64,000 nucleotides of DNA from Actinomycetes bacterium. GTDB lineage: Bacteria > Actinomycetota > Acidimicrobiia > Acidimicrobiales > Ilumatobacteraceae. A model generated the notes under the pieces. It saw only the letters and a program-made list of their open reading frames with translations. It was not told the DNA's origin and made no database searches. The stretch spans positions 62,001 through 126,000 of the forward strand of contig JAIOPC010000010.1 of NCBI GenBank assembly GCA_021414085.1, read 5' to 3'. This document shows, one piece after another, positions 43,879-52,114 of the stretch; the stretch's first letter is position 1, and every line of letters starts with the position of its first letter. The position numbers and the translations under genes are program-made.

Positions 43879-44859
43879 TCAGCCGCGCACAACGATCACG
43901 ATCTTGCCGGCGTTGGCGTTGCTCTCCATCACCTTGTGCGCTTCAGCGATCTCCGCCAGCGGAAAGCGGCGATCGATCACCGGCTTCAGGCGACCATCGT
44001 CGAACAGAGGCAGCATCTCGGCGGCGAAGCGGCGGGTAACCGCGACCTTTTCTTCGATTGGCCGTGCGCGCAGCGTTGTACCGATCCAGTGTGCGCGCTT
44101 GCCCATCAGCAACCCGACATTCACTTGCACGCTGCCCCCGGCCATCAGGCCCACCTGCACGATCGTGCCGCGCGGCGCCACGACTTGCAGGTTGCGATCG
44201 ATTTCGTCGCCGCCGACCACGTCGAGCACGGTGCTGAACCCCCCTGGTACCGCTGCCTGAGCGTCGGCCAGCCAGTCGTGGGGCGAGCGCTTCAGCACGA
44301 TGTCCGCACCGAGGGACAGACACAATTCCGCCTTGCCGGGCGAACACGTGACGGCGATGCTGGCGCCGATTGCCTTCGCGATCTGAATCGCTGCCGTGCC
44401 AACTCCCGACGCGCCAGCATGCACTAGCGCCCACCGGCCACTGGTGAGGCCGCCCTGCACGACGAGTGCGTCCCACGCAGTGAGGAACACCTCCGGGATC
44501 GCAGCGGCCTCAACCAGATCCATGTTCTCCGGGACCGCCAACAACTGCCGCTCGTGCGCCGCGATGCGTTCCGCGTAGGCGCCGCCCGCCTCGATGCCCA
44601 TCACGCGATCGCCTGGCTGCCACATCGTTACGCGCTGCCCTATCGCGGCAACCGTGCCCGCGAACTCGAGGCCGGGAATCTCGGGTTGCATGCGGCGCGG
44701 GTCGGGGTAGTGCCCCATGCGCTGCAGCAGGTCGGCGCGATTCAGCGCGGTCGCAGCGATATCGACGAGCACTTCGTCGGGGCCTGGTACCGGATCGGGC
44801 ACTTCCTCCAGCGTGAGGACTTCCGGGCCACCGTGTTCGTGAAGGACGACTGCGCGCAT
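43879..44859 (-). CDS. NAD(P)H:quinone oxidoreductase (zinc-independent MDR family)
   Basis: A 326-residue medium-chain reductase of the quinone oxidoreductase/PIG3 type. MRAVVLHEHGGPEVLTLEEVPDP opens the GroES-like domain, ALNRADLLQRMGHYPD is typical of PIG3 homologues, and the NADPH-binding VHAGASGVGTAAIQIAKAIGA lies near residue 145. No catalytic zinc ligands (Cys/His) are visible. Enzymes of this group reduce quinones by one or two electrons with NADPH. It converges with the RelA/SpoT partner gene, four bases away, and marks return to chromosomal composition. Confidence 0.92.
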   Translation of the reverse strand: MRAVVLHEHGGPEVLTLEEVPDPVPGPDEVLVDIAATALNRADLLQRMGHYPDPRRMQPEIPGLEFAGTVAAIGQRVTMWQPGDRVMGIEAGGAYAERIAAHERQLLAVPENMDLVEAAAIPEVFLTAWDALVVQGGLTSGRWALVHAGASGVGTAAIQIAKAIGASIAVTCSPGKAELCLSLGADIVLKRSPHDWLADAQAAVPGGFSTVLDVVGGDEIDRNLQVVAPRGTIVQVGLMAGGSVQVNVGLLMGKRAHWIGTTLRARPIEEKVAVTRRFAAEMLPLFDDGRLKPVIDRRFPLAEIAEAHKVMESNANAGKIVIVVRG

Positions 44860-44871
44860 GGCATCACTCTC

Positions 44872-46515
44872 TCACGACGGCTGCCCGATGATGCGAACCA
44901 GACCAGCAACCGGATCGACCTCAATGTGCGCGCCGTCGGGAATCTCGACCAACGCCGTGCGCGCCCCGACGACGGCCGGAATGCCGAGCTCGCGTGCGAT
45001 GACGGCCGCATGACTCATCGGGCCGCCAGCGGCTGTCACCACCGCGCCAGCAAGCGACAGCACCAGGTTGTAGGCGGGTGTCGTGCAGGCCACCACCAAT
45101 ACGTCACCGGGCTGCAACCGGTCGAGCGCTTCTTCCGGCGACGCCGAGACGCGGGCGGTGCCGCGGTAGGCCGTGGTGCCGATGCCGCTGCCCTGCAGAC
45201 CGCTGGAGCTCGTGTCGCCATCCATACCCAGGTGGTGCACAACGGACTGCACCATGGCCACAACCGCACCAAGCGTCGCGGGCAGCACCTCCAGCGGTGG
45301 CGCGAGCTCGGCTGGGCCAAGCAGCGAGGGCGGCTGCAGCCGGCCCTGCTCGGCTCGGGCGTCGCGGCGGCGGCGAAGCTCGCTGGCGTTGGGCAAGTCA
45401 GCGAGGTCGCTTGCAAGTAGTTCTTCTGGATGCAGCTCCAATGCCAGCTCACGATCGCCGGTCGCGTCGCGAGCCATCAAGGCATCGCCGACTGCCAATA
45501 GCGCGCGACGTAGAAGCCCGAGCGGCCATTCGGCCGTTACCGGTCCGTTGTCGTCGCGCAGGTCCATCGCATCACGAGCCGACGCAAGTAGCGAATCGAA
45601 CTCGTCGCGATCCCCCATCGGAACGCGCTCACGTATCGCGTTTGTGCGAGCGAGAATCTGATCACTCGCGTCGCAATGCTCGGCAGCCATGATCGTCGCC
45701 AACACCAACTCGGGTCGCTCACCCAAGGTCACGCCATCAATGTCGTACCGGGAGAACAAGACCCATCGTTTGCGTTCCAGGTAGCTGTCGACGGCGACGG
45801 CGATTGCGGGGGACACTGCACGCAATTCAGCCAGCGTGGCTGGTTCCGCGCCGGCAGCGTGCACCGCCCTGCAAATTTCGGCGGCTTGTTGGTTTGGCCC
45901 GCTCGTCGAAGGCGACGCACCCTCCAGCAGCGGCAACAACTCCAGTGCATCAAGGTTCCAACGCGTGCACTCGTGCAAGAAGCGCCCGATCGGTCCGAGG
46001 TCGTATCCATGCAGCCAGAAGTGGTGCTCCCAGTTGCGCAGACAGTTCGCCCAACACTCGCGGACGTGCTGCATCAGCGCTGCGCCGTCGAGTTCCGCAA
46101 GCGGTACCGACTGCAGTTCGAGGTTCGCTTGTTCGATGCTCGCCTTGCCGCCGTTGTGCCAGTCGTGGATCACGCCGACCCACGGCGCGGTGCTGAGCGT
46201 GATGGCAGCAGTCTTGGCTCGACGACGCATTTCGGGATGCAGGCGCGACGCGACGCGCAACACCCACAGCGGTGGCAGTTTCTTCGCCGGCTTGTCTGGA
46301 GCGATTAGTGGTCGCATCCGCGTGTAGGCGTAGCCGTTTACGAATGCAACCGACATGGTCTCCACCGGTGCACCCAACTCTTTGAAAACGCGCCGCATCG
46401 CGACGGGCTCGGTCGCACACATCAGTTGCTGCACAAGGCGCGTACTGCCGGCCGGAAAGTGCGACCGATCAAGAGCCCATTGGCCCGGCCCTGGGGCTTC
46501 CCATGTAATCGTCAC
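44872..46515 (-). CDS. PEP-utilising mobile-domain protein lacking the ATP-grasp domain
   Basis: A 547-residue protein from GTG 46515, with GGGAG nine bases upstream. Residues about 455-547 are a PEP-utilising (swivelling) domain: PEEALDRLQPGDVLVVACTTPAYNLVLSLAGAVV and GGPMSHAAVIARELGIPAVVG with the phospho-His. The N-terminal 440 residues are helical and resemble the central region of rifampin phosphotransferase/PEP-synthase-like proteins, but there is no ATP-grasp nucleotide-binding domain, which is usually N-terminal. It may partner a separate kinase or be a phosphotransfer relic. Substrate unknown. Confidence 0.8.
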   Translation of the reverse strand: MTITWEAPGPGQWALDRSHFPAGSTRLVQQLMCATEPVAMRRVFKELGAPVETMSVAFVNGYAYTRMRPLIAPDKPAKKLPPLWVLRVASRLHPEMRRRAKTAAITLSTAPWVGVIHDWHNGGKASIEQANLELQSVPLAELDGAALMQHVRECWANCLRNWEHHFWLHGYDLGPIGRFLHECTRWNLDALELLPLLEGASPSTSGPNQQAAEICRAVHAAGAEPATLAELRAVSPAIAVAVDSYLERKRWVLFSRYDIDGVTLGERPELVLATIMAAEHCDASDQILARTNAIRERVPMGDRDEFDSLLASARDAMDLRDDNGPVTAEWPLGLLRRALLAVGDALMARDATGDRELALELHPEELLASDLADLPNASELRRRRDARAEQGRLQPPSLLGPAELAPPLEVLPATLGAVVAMVQSVVHHLGMDGDTSSSGLQGSGIGTTAYRGTARVSASPEEALDRLQPGDVLVVACTTPAYNLVLSLAGAVVTAAGGPMSHAAVIARELGIPAVVGARTALVEIPDGAHIEVDPVAGLVRIIGQPS

Positions 46516-46575
46516 GCTGAATGGCTCCCGTTCAACTAGGTACGCCAGGGTATTCGCCAGTCGAGGTTGCCTAGA

Positions 46576-47070
46576 TCAACAGTGAAACACGTACGCAATT
46601 CCCTTGATGCCGTCCCAGACCTCATCGTTGTCGGGGTCGCGGGCAAAGCCGATCCGCTCGTAGAGGCGTTGTGCGGCCGGCATCGATTCCAGCGTGTGGA
46701 TTCGAAGACGGTGCTTGCCGTCGGCGCGCGCTCGTGCGATGCACCACTCCACCATTGCCTTGCCCACTCCGCTGCCCTGGGCAGCAGGCGTCACCGCGAA
46801 GTAGCGGAAGCTGGCGCCACCCTGATCCGTGAACTCGTACGCCGGGTTGGTGTGGTCGCCGATGTACGTGAGGCACCCGACAATGCGATCGCCGTCGACG
46901 GCAACCACCACGTCGGAGTTGGTCGCGCGTTCGGCGACCGCAGCAAGGGCTTCGTCGTACTCGTCGTCGCGCGGATAGCCGGGCAACTGCAAGTACGTAC
47001 TCTGCACGACCTTGCCTGCTGCGGATGCGTCGTCGCCCTCCTGCAGCAATCGAACGACTACGCCAGCCAT
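46576..47070 (-). CDS. GNAT-family N-acetyltransferase
   Basis: A 164-residue acetyltransferase with VVVAVDGDRIVGCLTYI in the core and the acetyl-CoA site FRYFAVTPAAQGSGVGKAMVEWCIARA near residue 90, then LRIHTLESMPAAQRLYERIGF. Substrate unknown. Its start overlaps the end of the upstream HIT gene by 13 bases, so both are one transcript. Confidence 0.88.
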   Translation of the reverse strand: MAGVVVRLLQEGDDASAAGKVVQSTYLQLPGYPRDDEYDEALAAVAERATNSDVVVAVDGDRIVGCLTYIGDHTNPAYEFTDQGGASFRYFAVTPAAQGSGVGKAMVEWCIARARADGKHRLRIHTLESMPAAQRLYERIGFARDPDNDEVWDGIKGIAYVFHC

Positions 47071-47564
47071 GCTGCGCGTAACTTTTTCGCTGTTTGCGAC
47101 AATGCTTCCGGAAGCGTGCGTGCCTCCGCAATCGCCGTCATGAAGTTGGAGTCACCGCTCCATCGGGGCACGACATGCACGTGAAGGTGTTCGCTGACAC
47201 TTCCACCGGCGGGGCGCCCGAGGTTGATGCCCACGTTGACACCACCGGGCGCGTACGCGGTCTTCACCGCGCGCACGGCCACGGTTACTGTCGCCCACAA
47301 CTCGCTGTGCTCATCCGCGCGCAGCTCTTCCAGGCTGTCGATCTCTCGATATGGCAACACCATCAGGTGTCCCGGCGTGTACGGGAACGCGTTCAGAATG
47401 GCAAAGGTGAGTTGGCCACGATGAACGATGTAGGTCTCCTCGTCGGAGAGACCTGATTGCAGGATCTGCGTGAACAGGCTGCCCGCGCCCGCAACTGGTC
47501 GTTCGGCGGCGTCAACGACGTACTCATTGCGCCATCCGTTCCAGATGCGATCAAGCTGCGACAC
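47058..47564 (-). CDS. HIT-domain protein (Ap4A phosphorylase-like)
   Basis: A 168-residue histidine-triad protein. The triad is HLHVHVVPRW near residue 125, with FAILNAFPYTPGHLMVLPYREIDSLEEL before it; this YTPGHLMV/NLGRPAGGSVSEHLH form is the actinobacterial HIT branch related to diadenosine polyphosphate phosphorylases. It hydrolyses or phosphorolyses a nucleotide phosphoester, exact substrate unknown. GTG 47564 follows a leaderless-type TAATTT box by six bases. A GNAT gene overlaps its 3' end. Confidence 0.92.
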   Translation of the reverse strand: MSQLDRIWNGWRNEYVVDAAERPVAGAGSLFTQILQSGLSDEETYIVHRGQLTFAILNAFPYTPGHLMVLPYREIDSLEELRADEHSELWATVTVAVRAVKTAYAPGGVNVGINLGRPAGGSVSEHLHVHVVPRWSGDSNFMTAIAEARTLPEALSQTAKKLRAAWLA

Positions 47565-47570
47565 GGATCG

Positions 47571-47576
47571 AAATTA
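47571..47576 (-). promoter_or_regulatory. Leaderless-type -10 box of the HIT gene
   Basis: On the minus strand TAATTT is followed by six bases and GTG 47564. Confidence 0.45.
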
Positions 47577-47685
47577 CCTGGCACGAGGTCGACTCGCGCG
47601 ATAACTTGCGGCTGCCGCTCCACTCGCGGTTCGTATCCGGTGCCGGTCGAAGCGACTGTGCGTGAGCAAAGGGAGGCCAAGTCAC

Positions 47686-47730
47686 ATGATGACCATCGCC
47701 TCCCCGCTCCGCGCCCTCCTTCAGCCATAA
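47686..47730 (+). CDS. Possible 14-residue leader ORF upstream of the RIO kinase gene
   Basis: ATG 47686 (directly followed by another ATG) with GGGAGG nine bases upstream opens MMTIASPLRALLQP and stops at TAA 47730, 34 bases before the RIO gene start. The 200-base gap here otherwise holds only the divergent HIT promoter. Whether the peptide is made is unknown. Confidence 0.25.
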   Translation: MMTIASPLRALLQP

Positions 47731-47764
47731 CGCACCGATCCCGATCCGAACCAGGAGTTCTCTC

Positions 47765-48634
47765 GTGTCCACAAGTTCCAAGCGTCGTTTTGACGACGAC
47801 GATTACCCCGTCCCCGCCTCGTTCTTGCCGCCCCAAGCCGCGACGGACGAGCCAGATGACGAGCAAGAGTTCAGCAGCTACGTCGATGCCGCCCACGGTC
47901 CGACGCCAGTACCCGATTGGGTCATCACCGACGCAAGGGCCGTAGATAGCGACCTAGGAGTGATGAAGAGCGGCAAAGAAGCCGATGTGTCGCTTCTGCG
48001 GCGCAGCTGTGGCGACCAGCAGGTACTCATGGCGGTAAAGCGGTACCGCGATGCCAAACACCGCCTGTTTCATCGCGACGCTGGCTATCTGGAAGGCCGC
48101 CGGATCGAAGGCAAGAACGCTCGCCGATCGAGAGAGATGCGCGCGATGGCGACACGCACGGGGTTTGGGCGCGAGCTCATCGCTGGTCAGTGGGCGACCG
48201 CCGAATTCTCAGTGTTGAGCCGCTTATGGCAGATGGGTGCTGCGGTGCCGTATCCAGTGCAATTGAGCGGCACTGAGTTGATGATGGAATTCATCGGCGA
48301 CGAAGATGGCACAGCCGCTCCCCGACTGGCGCAGCTACGACCTGATCGCCGCGAAGCGGAGCATCTGTTCGAGCAACTTCGGGAGGTGTTGCTGGCCGTG
48401 GCTGAAGCTGGCTACGCGCACGCCGACCTTTCGCCGTACAACATCCTCGTGCATCGGGATCGACTGGTATTGATCGATCTCCCGCAAGCAATCGACCTGG
48501 TCGGCAACCCCCACGGCTTCGAGTTCCTTCGGCGCGACTGCAAGAACGTTTGCACCTGGTTCGAGGCAAGAGGCATCCACGCCGACATCGACGACCTGTA
48601 CAACCAGCTGATGCGAACCGTCCCGCAGGTCTAG
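47765..48634 (+). CDS. RIO-family protein kinase
   Basis: A 289-residue atypical kinase of the RIO1/RIO3 type. After an acidic tail of about 45 residues come the ATP-binding SDLGVMKSGKEADVSLLRR, LMAVKRYRDAKHRLFHR with the catalytic Lys, the catalytic loop YAHADLSPYNILVH with Asp, and the metal-binding LIDLPQAIDL. RIO kinases mature ribosomal subunits in eukaryotes and archaea; the bacterial role is unclear. AGGAG eight bases before GTG 47765 supports the start. Confidence 0.9.
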   Translation: MSTSSKRRFDDDDYPVPASFLPPQAATDEPDDEQEFSSYVDAAHGPTPVPDWVITDARAVDSDLGVMKSGKEADVSLLRRSCGDQQVLMAVKRYRDAKHRLFHRDAGYLEGRRIEGKNARRSREMRAMATRTGFGRELIAGQWATAEFSVLSRLWQMGAAVPYPVQLSGTELMMEFIGDEDGTAAPRLAQLRPDRREAEHLFEQLREVLLAVAEAGYAHADLSPYNILVHRDRLVLIDLPQAIDLVGNPHGFEFLRRDCKNVCTWFEARGIHADIDDLYNQLMRTVPQV

Positions 48635-48650
48635 CCGGTTGTGAGCGCCC

Positions 48651-49298
48651 TCAACTGAGCGTCTTGTTCCGCTCGCTATCGAGCGCAGCCCTTTGGGGTG
48701 CGAGTGGATCAAAGCGGACGAACACGTTCTTGCCAACTGAGTACTTCCCAACCACAGATTCGGCGATCAGGAAGTCGCCTTCCGCTTGAAAGACAACACC
48801 ACTCTGTGGCGTGACATCGAAGTGCAAATGTTTGGCACGGCCATTTTTCGAGGGGTAGGGAATATCTAGGTCGTCAACTTGCGTGATCACCGCGACTGCC
48901 GGCTCTCCCCGCTTCTTCAGGTCCTCGTTGAGGTCGGTCAGTTTCTCAAAATCGCGGTGCTTGGGACTGGTTTCGCTTGCATCAAACGAGTCGTAAGCGA
49001 CGCGAGTCAGATCCGCGGGATCGTAAACGACCCATATCAGTGCGCCGGAGTGGCCGACCAGTTCGCCACCGCGCATCGAAAAGTGTTGCGGCCCAACGAC
49101 GGCCCTAAAGACTGCCCGAAAGGGAGTCCCACCTTCCGGTTGGACTTCAACGTCAAAGTCAAGGTCAAAGATCTTTGTGTCTGACCACTTTCGACGAGCA
49201 ACGGTATGGATAAGTGCGGGCGCTAGTACCCCACCGCTATCGAGGATCGATTGTCTGATGTTCCCAGTCTCACTTGTGTTCTTCTTTCTAGAAAACAC
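48651..49298 (-). CDS. Protein of unknown function
   Basis: A 215-residue protein from GTG 49298, preceded by AAGGAG. It has no signal peptide or membrane helix. Segments such as IFDLDFDVEVQPEGGTPFRAVFRAVV, GHSGALIWVVYDPADLTRVAYD and GKNVFVRFDPLAPQRA suggest repeated small beta domains. I do not recognise the family. It sits between the RIO kinase and thrS genes and its DNA is somewhat AT-richer than thrS, so recent gain is possible. Confidence 0.65.
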   Translation of the reverse strand: MFSRKKNTSETGNIRQSILDSGGVLAPALIHTVARRKWSDTKIFDLDFDVEVQPEGGTPFRAVFRAVVGPQHFSMRGGELVGHSGALIWVVYDPADLTRVAYDSFDASETSPKHRDFEKLTDLNEDLKKRGEPAVAVITQVDDLDIPYPSKNGRAKHLHFDVTPQSGVVFQAEGDFLIAESVVGKYSVGKNVFVRFDPLAPQRAALDSERNKTLS

Positions 49299-49313
49299 AC
49301 GTCTCCTTAGGAG

Positions 49314-51290
49314 TTAGTTGCCTGCCGCGAGTTGTTCGGCGATTTCGGCGTGGAGCGATGCGATGAAGGCTTCCAGCGCGACACCTCGATGAACTTCGCC
49401 TCCGCGCGGGTTGACGCCGAGTGTGGAGCCAGCGACGTCGTCGTCGCCGACTACGAGCACATAGGGGATCTTCTCCATCTTGGCGGCGCGGATGCGCTTG
49501 CCGAGCTGATCGTTGGCTTCGGCGACATCGACGCGAAAGCCCTCGGCTTGCAGCCGCTTGGCGACCTCGTCGGCGTAGGCCTGGTGAGCCTCTGCGACGG
49601 GCAGCACGCGTGCTTGCACCGGCGACATCCATGTTGGAAACGCGCCCGCGTAGTGCTCGATCAGCACGCCAAAGAATCGCTCGATCGAGCCGAACAACGC
49701 GCGATGCAACATGATCGGACGATGACGGGCATTGTCGGCGCCGATGTATTCGAGGTTGAAACGCTCGGGCAGTGCAAAGTCGCATTGAATCGTGCTGAGC
49801 TGCCAGGTGCGACCGATGGCATCCTTCACGTCGATATCGATCTTCGGACCGTAGAAGGCGGCGTCGCCTTCCTTGATCTTGTGTGGGAGGCCGTACTTGT
49901 CGAGCGCGAGTTGTAGCGCCTCAGTGGCTCGCGACCACATGTCGTCGCCGCCCACGTACTTCAGCGGGTCTTTGGTGCTCAGGTTGGCGGTGAACTCGGT
50001 AAAGCCGAAGGCGCGCAACACGCTCATGACGAAATCGAGCAGTGACGCGATCTCGTCCTGCAACTGGTCTTCGGTGCAGAAGATGTGGCTGTCGTCTTGT
50101 GTGAAGCCGCGAATGCGCATGAGGCCGTGCAGGGTGCCCGCCCGCTCGTAGCGGTAGACCGTACCGAGCTCGAACAAGCGCAACGGCAGCTCACGATAGC
50201 TGCGCTGACGCGAATCGAAAATCAGACAATGCATCGGGCAGTTCATCGGCTTCGGGTAGTACGTCCCGTTGTCCATCTCCATCGGCGGGTACATTCCGTC
50301 TTTGTAGAAGTCGAGATGGCCCGACTGATTGAACAAGTTCGCGTTCGCGAGGTGCGGAGTGAATACGAACTGATACCCACCATTGATGTGCCGATCGCGG
50401 CTGTAGTCCTCCATCACCTTGCGCGCGATGCCGCCTTTGGGGTGCCATACCGCTAGGCCGCCACCCAGTTGGCTGGGAAAGCTCAACAGATCAAGCTCGG
50501 TGGCGAGCTTGCGATGGTCGCGCTTCTCGGCTTCCTCCAGGCGATGCAGATGTTCCTCCATCGCCGCCTTGCTCTCCCACGCAGTGCCATAGATGCGTTG
50601 CAGCATCGGGCCCTTCTCGTTGCCACGCCAATACGCGCCGGCAACCTTCATCAGCTTGAAGTGGCCGAGCCGACCGGTGCTGGGCACGTGCGGGCCGCGG
50701 CAAAGATCGACGAACTCGGGGGTGTTGCGGTACACACTGATCGTTTCGTCGCTACCCACCTCGCTGACGTCCTCGTTGTCGGCCGCGCCAGAACTGACGC
50801 GCTCGATGATCTCGCATTTGTAGGGCTGATCGGCGAACACGCGCAGCGCGTCCGCGGCCGGCAGCTCGCTGCGTACGAAGGGCTGGTCGGCCTTGATGAT
50901 CTCGCGCATGCGAGCCTCTATCGCCACCAGGTCGGCTTCTAGAAACGTGCGGCCGCCGGGCAGCTCGAAGTCGTAATAGAAACCGTCGGCGATCGCCGGA
51001 CCGATCGAGAACTTCGCGCCTGGGAACAACTGCGTGACTGCCTGTGCCAGCACATGCGCTGTGCTGTGGCGCAGGACGTGGCGACCCTCTTCGCTGTCGC
51101 CGGTGATGATTGCTACTCGCGCGCCGGCGGGCAGCGGACGGCCAAGATCAACTTCGTCTCCATTGACGACCGCGGCGACCGCGGCCTTCGCCAGCCGAGA
51201 CCCAATCGATTCCGCCAGCGTGGTTGCGGTCGCACCATCAGCAAGCGAGCGTTCCGAACCATCCGGGAGTGAAATCGTAATCTCAGCCAT
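49314..51290 (-). CDS. thrS: Threonyl-tRNA synthetase
   Basis: Charges tRNA-Thr; class II synthetase of 658 residues. It has the N-terminal TGS domain (MAEITISLPDGSERSLADGATATTLAESIG), the editing domain with HSTAHVLAQAV near residue 78, class II motifs (MNCPMHCLIF with the zinc Cys, YRYERAGTLHGLMRIRGFTQDDSHIFC, GADNARHRPIMLHRALFGSIERF) and the C-terminal anticodon domain. Full length for the family. I see no T-box leader; a TANNNT box is nine bases from the ATG. Confidence 0.97.
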   Translation of the reverse strand: MAEITISLPDGSERSLADGATATTLAESIGSRLAKAAVAAVVNGDEVDLGRPLPAGARVAIITGDSEEGRHVLRHSTAHVLAQAVTQLFPGAKFSIGPAIADGFYYDFELPGGRTFLEADLVAIEARMREIIKADQPFVRSELPAADALRVFADQPYKCEIIERVSSGAADNEDVSEVGSDETISVYRNTPEFVDLCRGPHVPSTGRLGHFKLMKVAGAYWRGNEKGPMLQRIYGTAWESKAAMEEHLHRLEEAEKRDHRKLATELDLLSFPSQLGGGLAVWHPKGGIARKVMEDYSRDRHINGGYQFVFTPHLANANLFNQSGHLDFYKDGMYPPMEMDNGTYYPKPMNCPMHCLIFDSRQRSYRELPLRLFELGTVYRYERAGTLHGLMRIRGFTQDDSHIFCTEDQLQDEIASLLDFVMSVLRAFGFTEFTANLSTKDPLKYVGGDDMWSRATEALQLALDKYGLPHKIKEGDAAFYGPKIDIDVKDAIGRTWQLSTIQCDFALPERFNLEYIGADNARHRPIMLHRALFGSIERFFGVLIEHYAGAFPTWMSPVQARVLPVAEAHQAYADEVAKRLQAEGFRVDVAEANDQLGKRIRAAKMEKIPYVLVVGDDDVAGSTLGVNPRGGEVHRGVALEAFIASLHAEIAEQLAAGN

Positions 51291-51299
51291 AGAGCCCGC

Positions 51300-51305
51300 A
51301 GTCTA
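51300..51305 (-). promoter_or_regulatory. Candidate -10 box of thrS
   Basis: On the minus strand TAGACT lies nine bases before ATG 51290, slightly farther than the other leaderless-type boxes here; a leader of a few bases is possible. Confidence 0.3.
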
Positions 51306-51340
51306 CGACTGGGTCCCGACAGCGATCGGGGCAATTCCGG

Positions 51341-52099
51341 CTAACTCGCGGCCGCTCCGACGAGCACCTGGCCCGCGTCGGCGTCGCTGACGGTCGCCAC
51401 CTTGGCGGCGATGGTCGGCTCAGTCTCGGCGGTCTTACCGGCGTACACGTTGCGATACACCTGGCCGGTGAGCTCGCGGATCTCGAACATCAGCTCGTCG
51501 GTGATCTGGCGCAGCACGAGGTGTTGGTCTTCGCCACGGTTCGCGTAGCGCGCGACGTTGATTGGGCGACCGATCCTGATCGTGCATTCGCGGCGGAACT
51601 TCGGGAACTTGGCATCCGGCGGTTGAATCTCGCGCGTGCCGACAACACCGACCGGAAAGATCGGGCAGCCGACTTTCATCGCTAATCGCGCGGCACCGGT
51701 GCGACCCTTGTAGAGATCGCCGTCGCGACTGCGCGTGCCCTCAGGGAAGATGCCAAACAGTTCACCACGACGCAACACGCGCTCGGCGGTATCCAGCGCA
51801 GCTTGGCTCTTGTCGCCGCCAGCGCGATCGATCGGGATCATTCCCATCGCTGGGAACAGGAACTTCGTCTTCCACGAATCCATGTACTCGGCCTTGCCGA
51901 CGAAGCTGATGTTGCGGAACACGTGCAACATCAAGAAAGCGGAATCGAGGAAGCTGACGTGATTAGGGCACAGGATCGCCGGGCCGTCAGTTGGCAGGCG
52001 GTCGAAGCCCTCTAGGTGGAAATTCCAGAGCTTGTTCGTGACAGGGCGCGCGACGCGGCGGAACCGGGTCTGCAACTTGCCTGCACCGTCAGCATTCAC
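51341..52099 (-). CDS. 1-acylglycerol-3-phosphate acyltransferase-like protein (PlsC domain)
   Basis: A 252-residue PlsC-family enzyme: PAILCPNHVSFLDSAFL with HX4D (NHVSFLD) near residue 48, GMIPIDRAGGDKSQAALDTAERVL, and GIFPEGTRSRDGDLYKGRTGAARLA near 117. The last 40 residues are Ala/Thr-rich. GTG 52099 follows a leaderless-type box. Fourth PlsC-domain protein in the window and the one closest to canonical PlsC. Confidence 0.9.
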   Translation of the reverse strand: MNADGAGKLQTRFRRVARPVTNKLWNFHLEGFDRLPTDGPAILCPNHVSFLDSAFLMLHVFRNISFVGKAEYMDSWKTKFLFPAMGMIPIDRAGGDKSQAALDTAERVLRRGELFGIFPEGTRSRDGDLYKGRTGAARLAMKVGCPIFPVGVVGTREIQPPDAKFPKFRRECTIRIGRPINVARYANRGEDQHLVLRQITDELMFEIRELTGQVYRNVYAGKTAETEPTIAAKVATVSDADAGQVLVGAAAS

Positions 52100-52106
52100 G
52101 AGCCTG

Positions 52107-52112
52107 ATGCTA
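52107..52112 (-). promoter_or_regulatory. Leaderless-type -10 box of the PlsC gene
   Basis: On the minus strand TAGCAT is followed by seven bases and GTG 52099, in the short gap after the mshC stop. Confidence 0.45.
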
Positions 52113-52114
52113 CG

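Noticed and set aside
51291-51340. Possible T-box leader before thrS
   Set aside because: The gap is only 50 bases, too short for specifier and antiterminator structures, and a TANNNT box sits close to the start.
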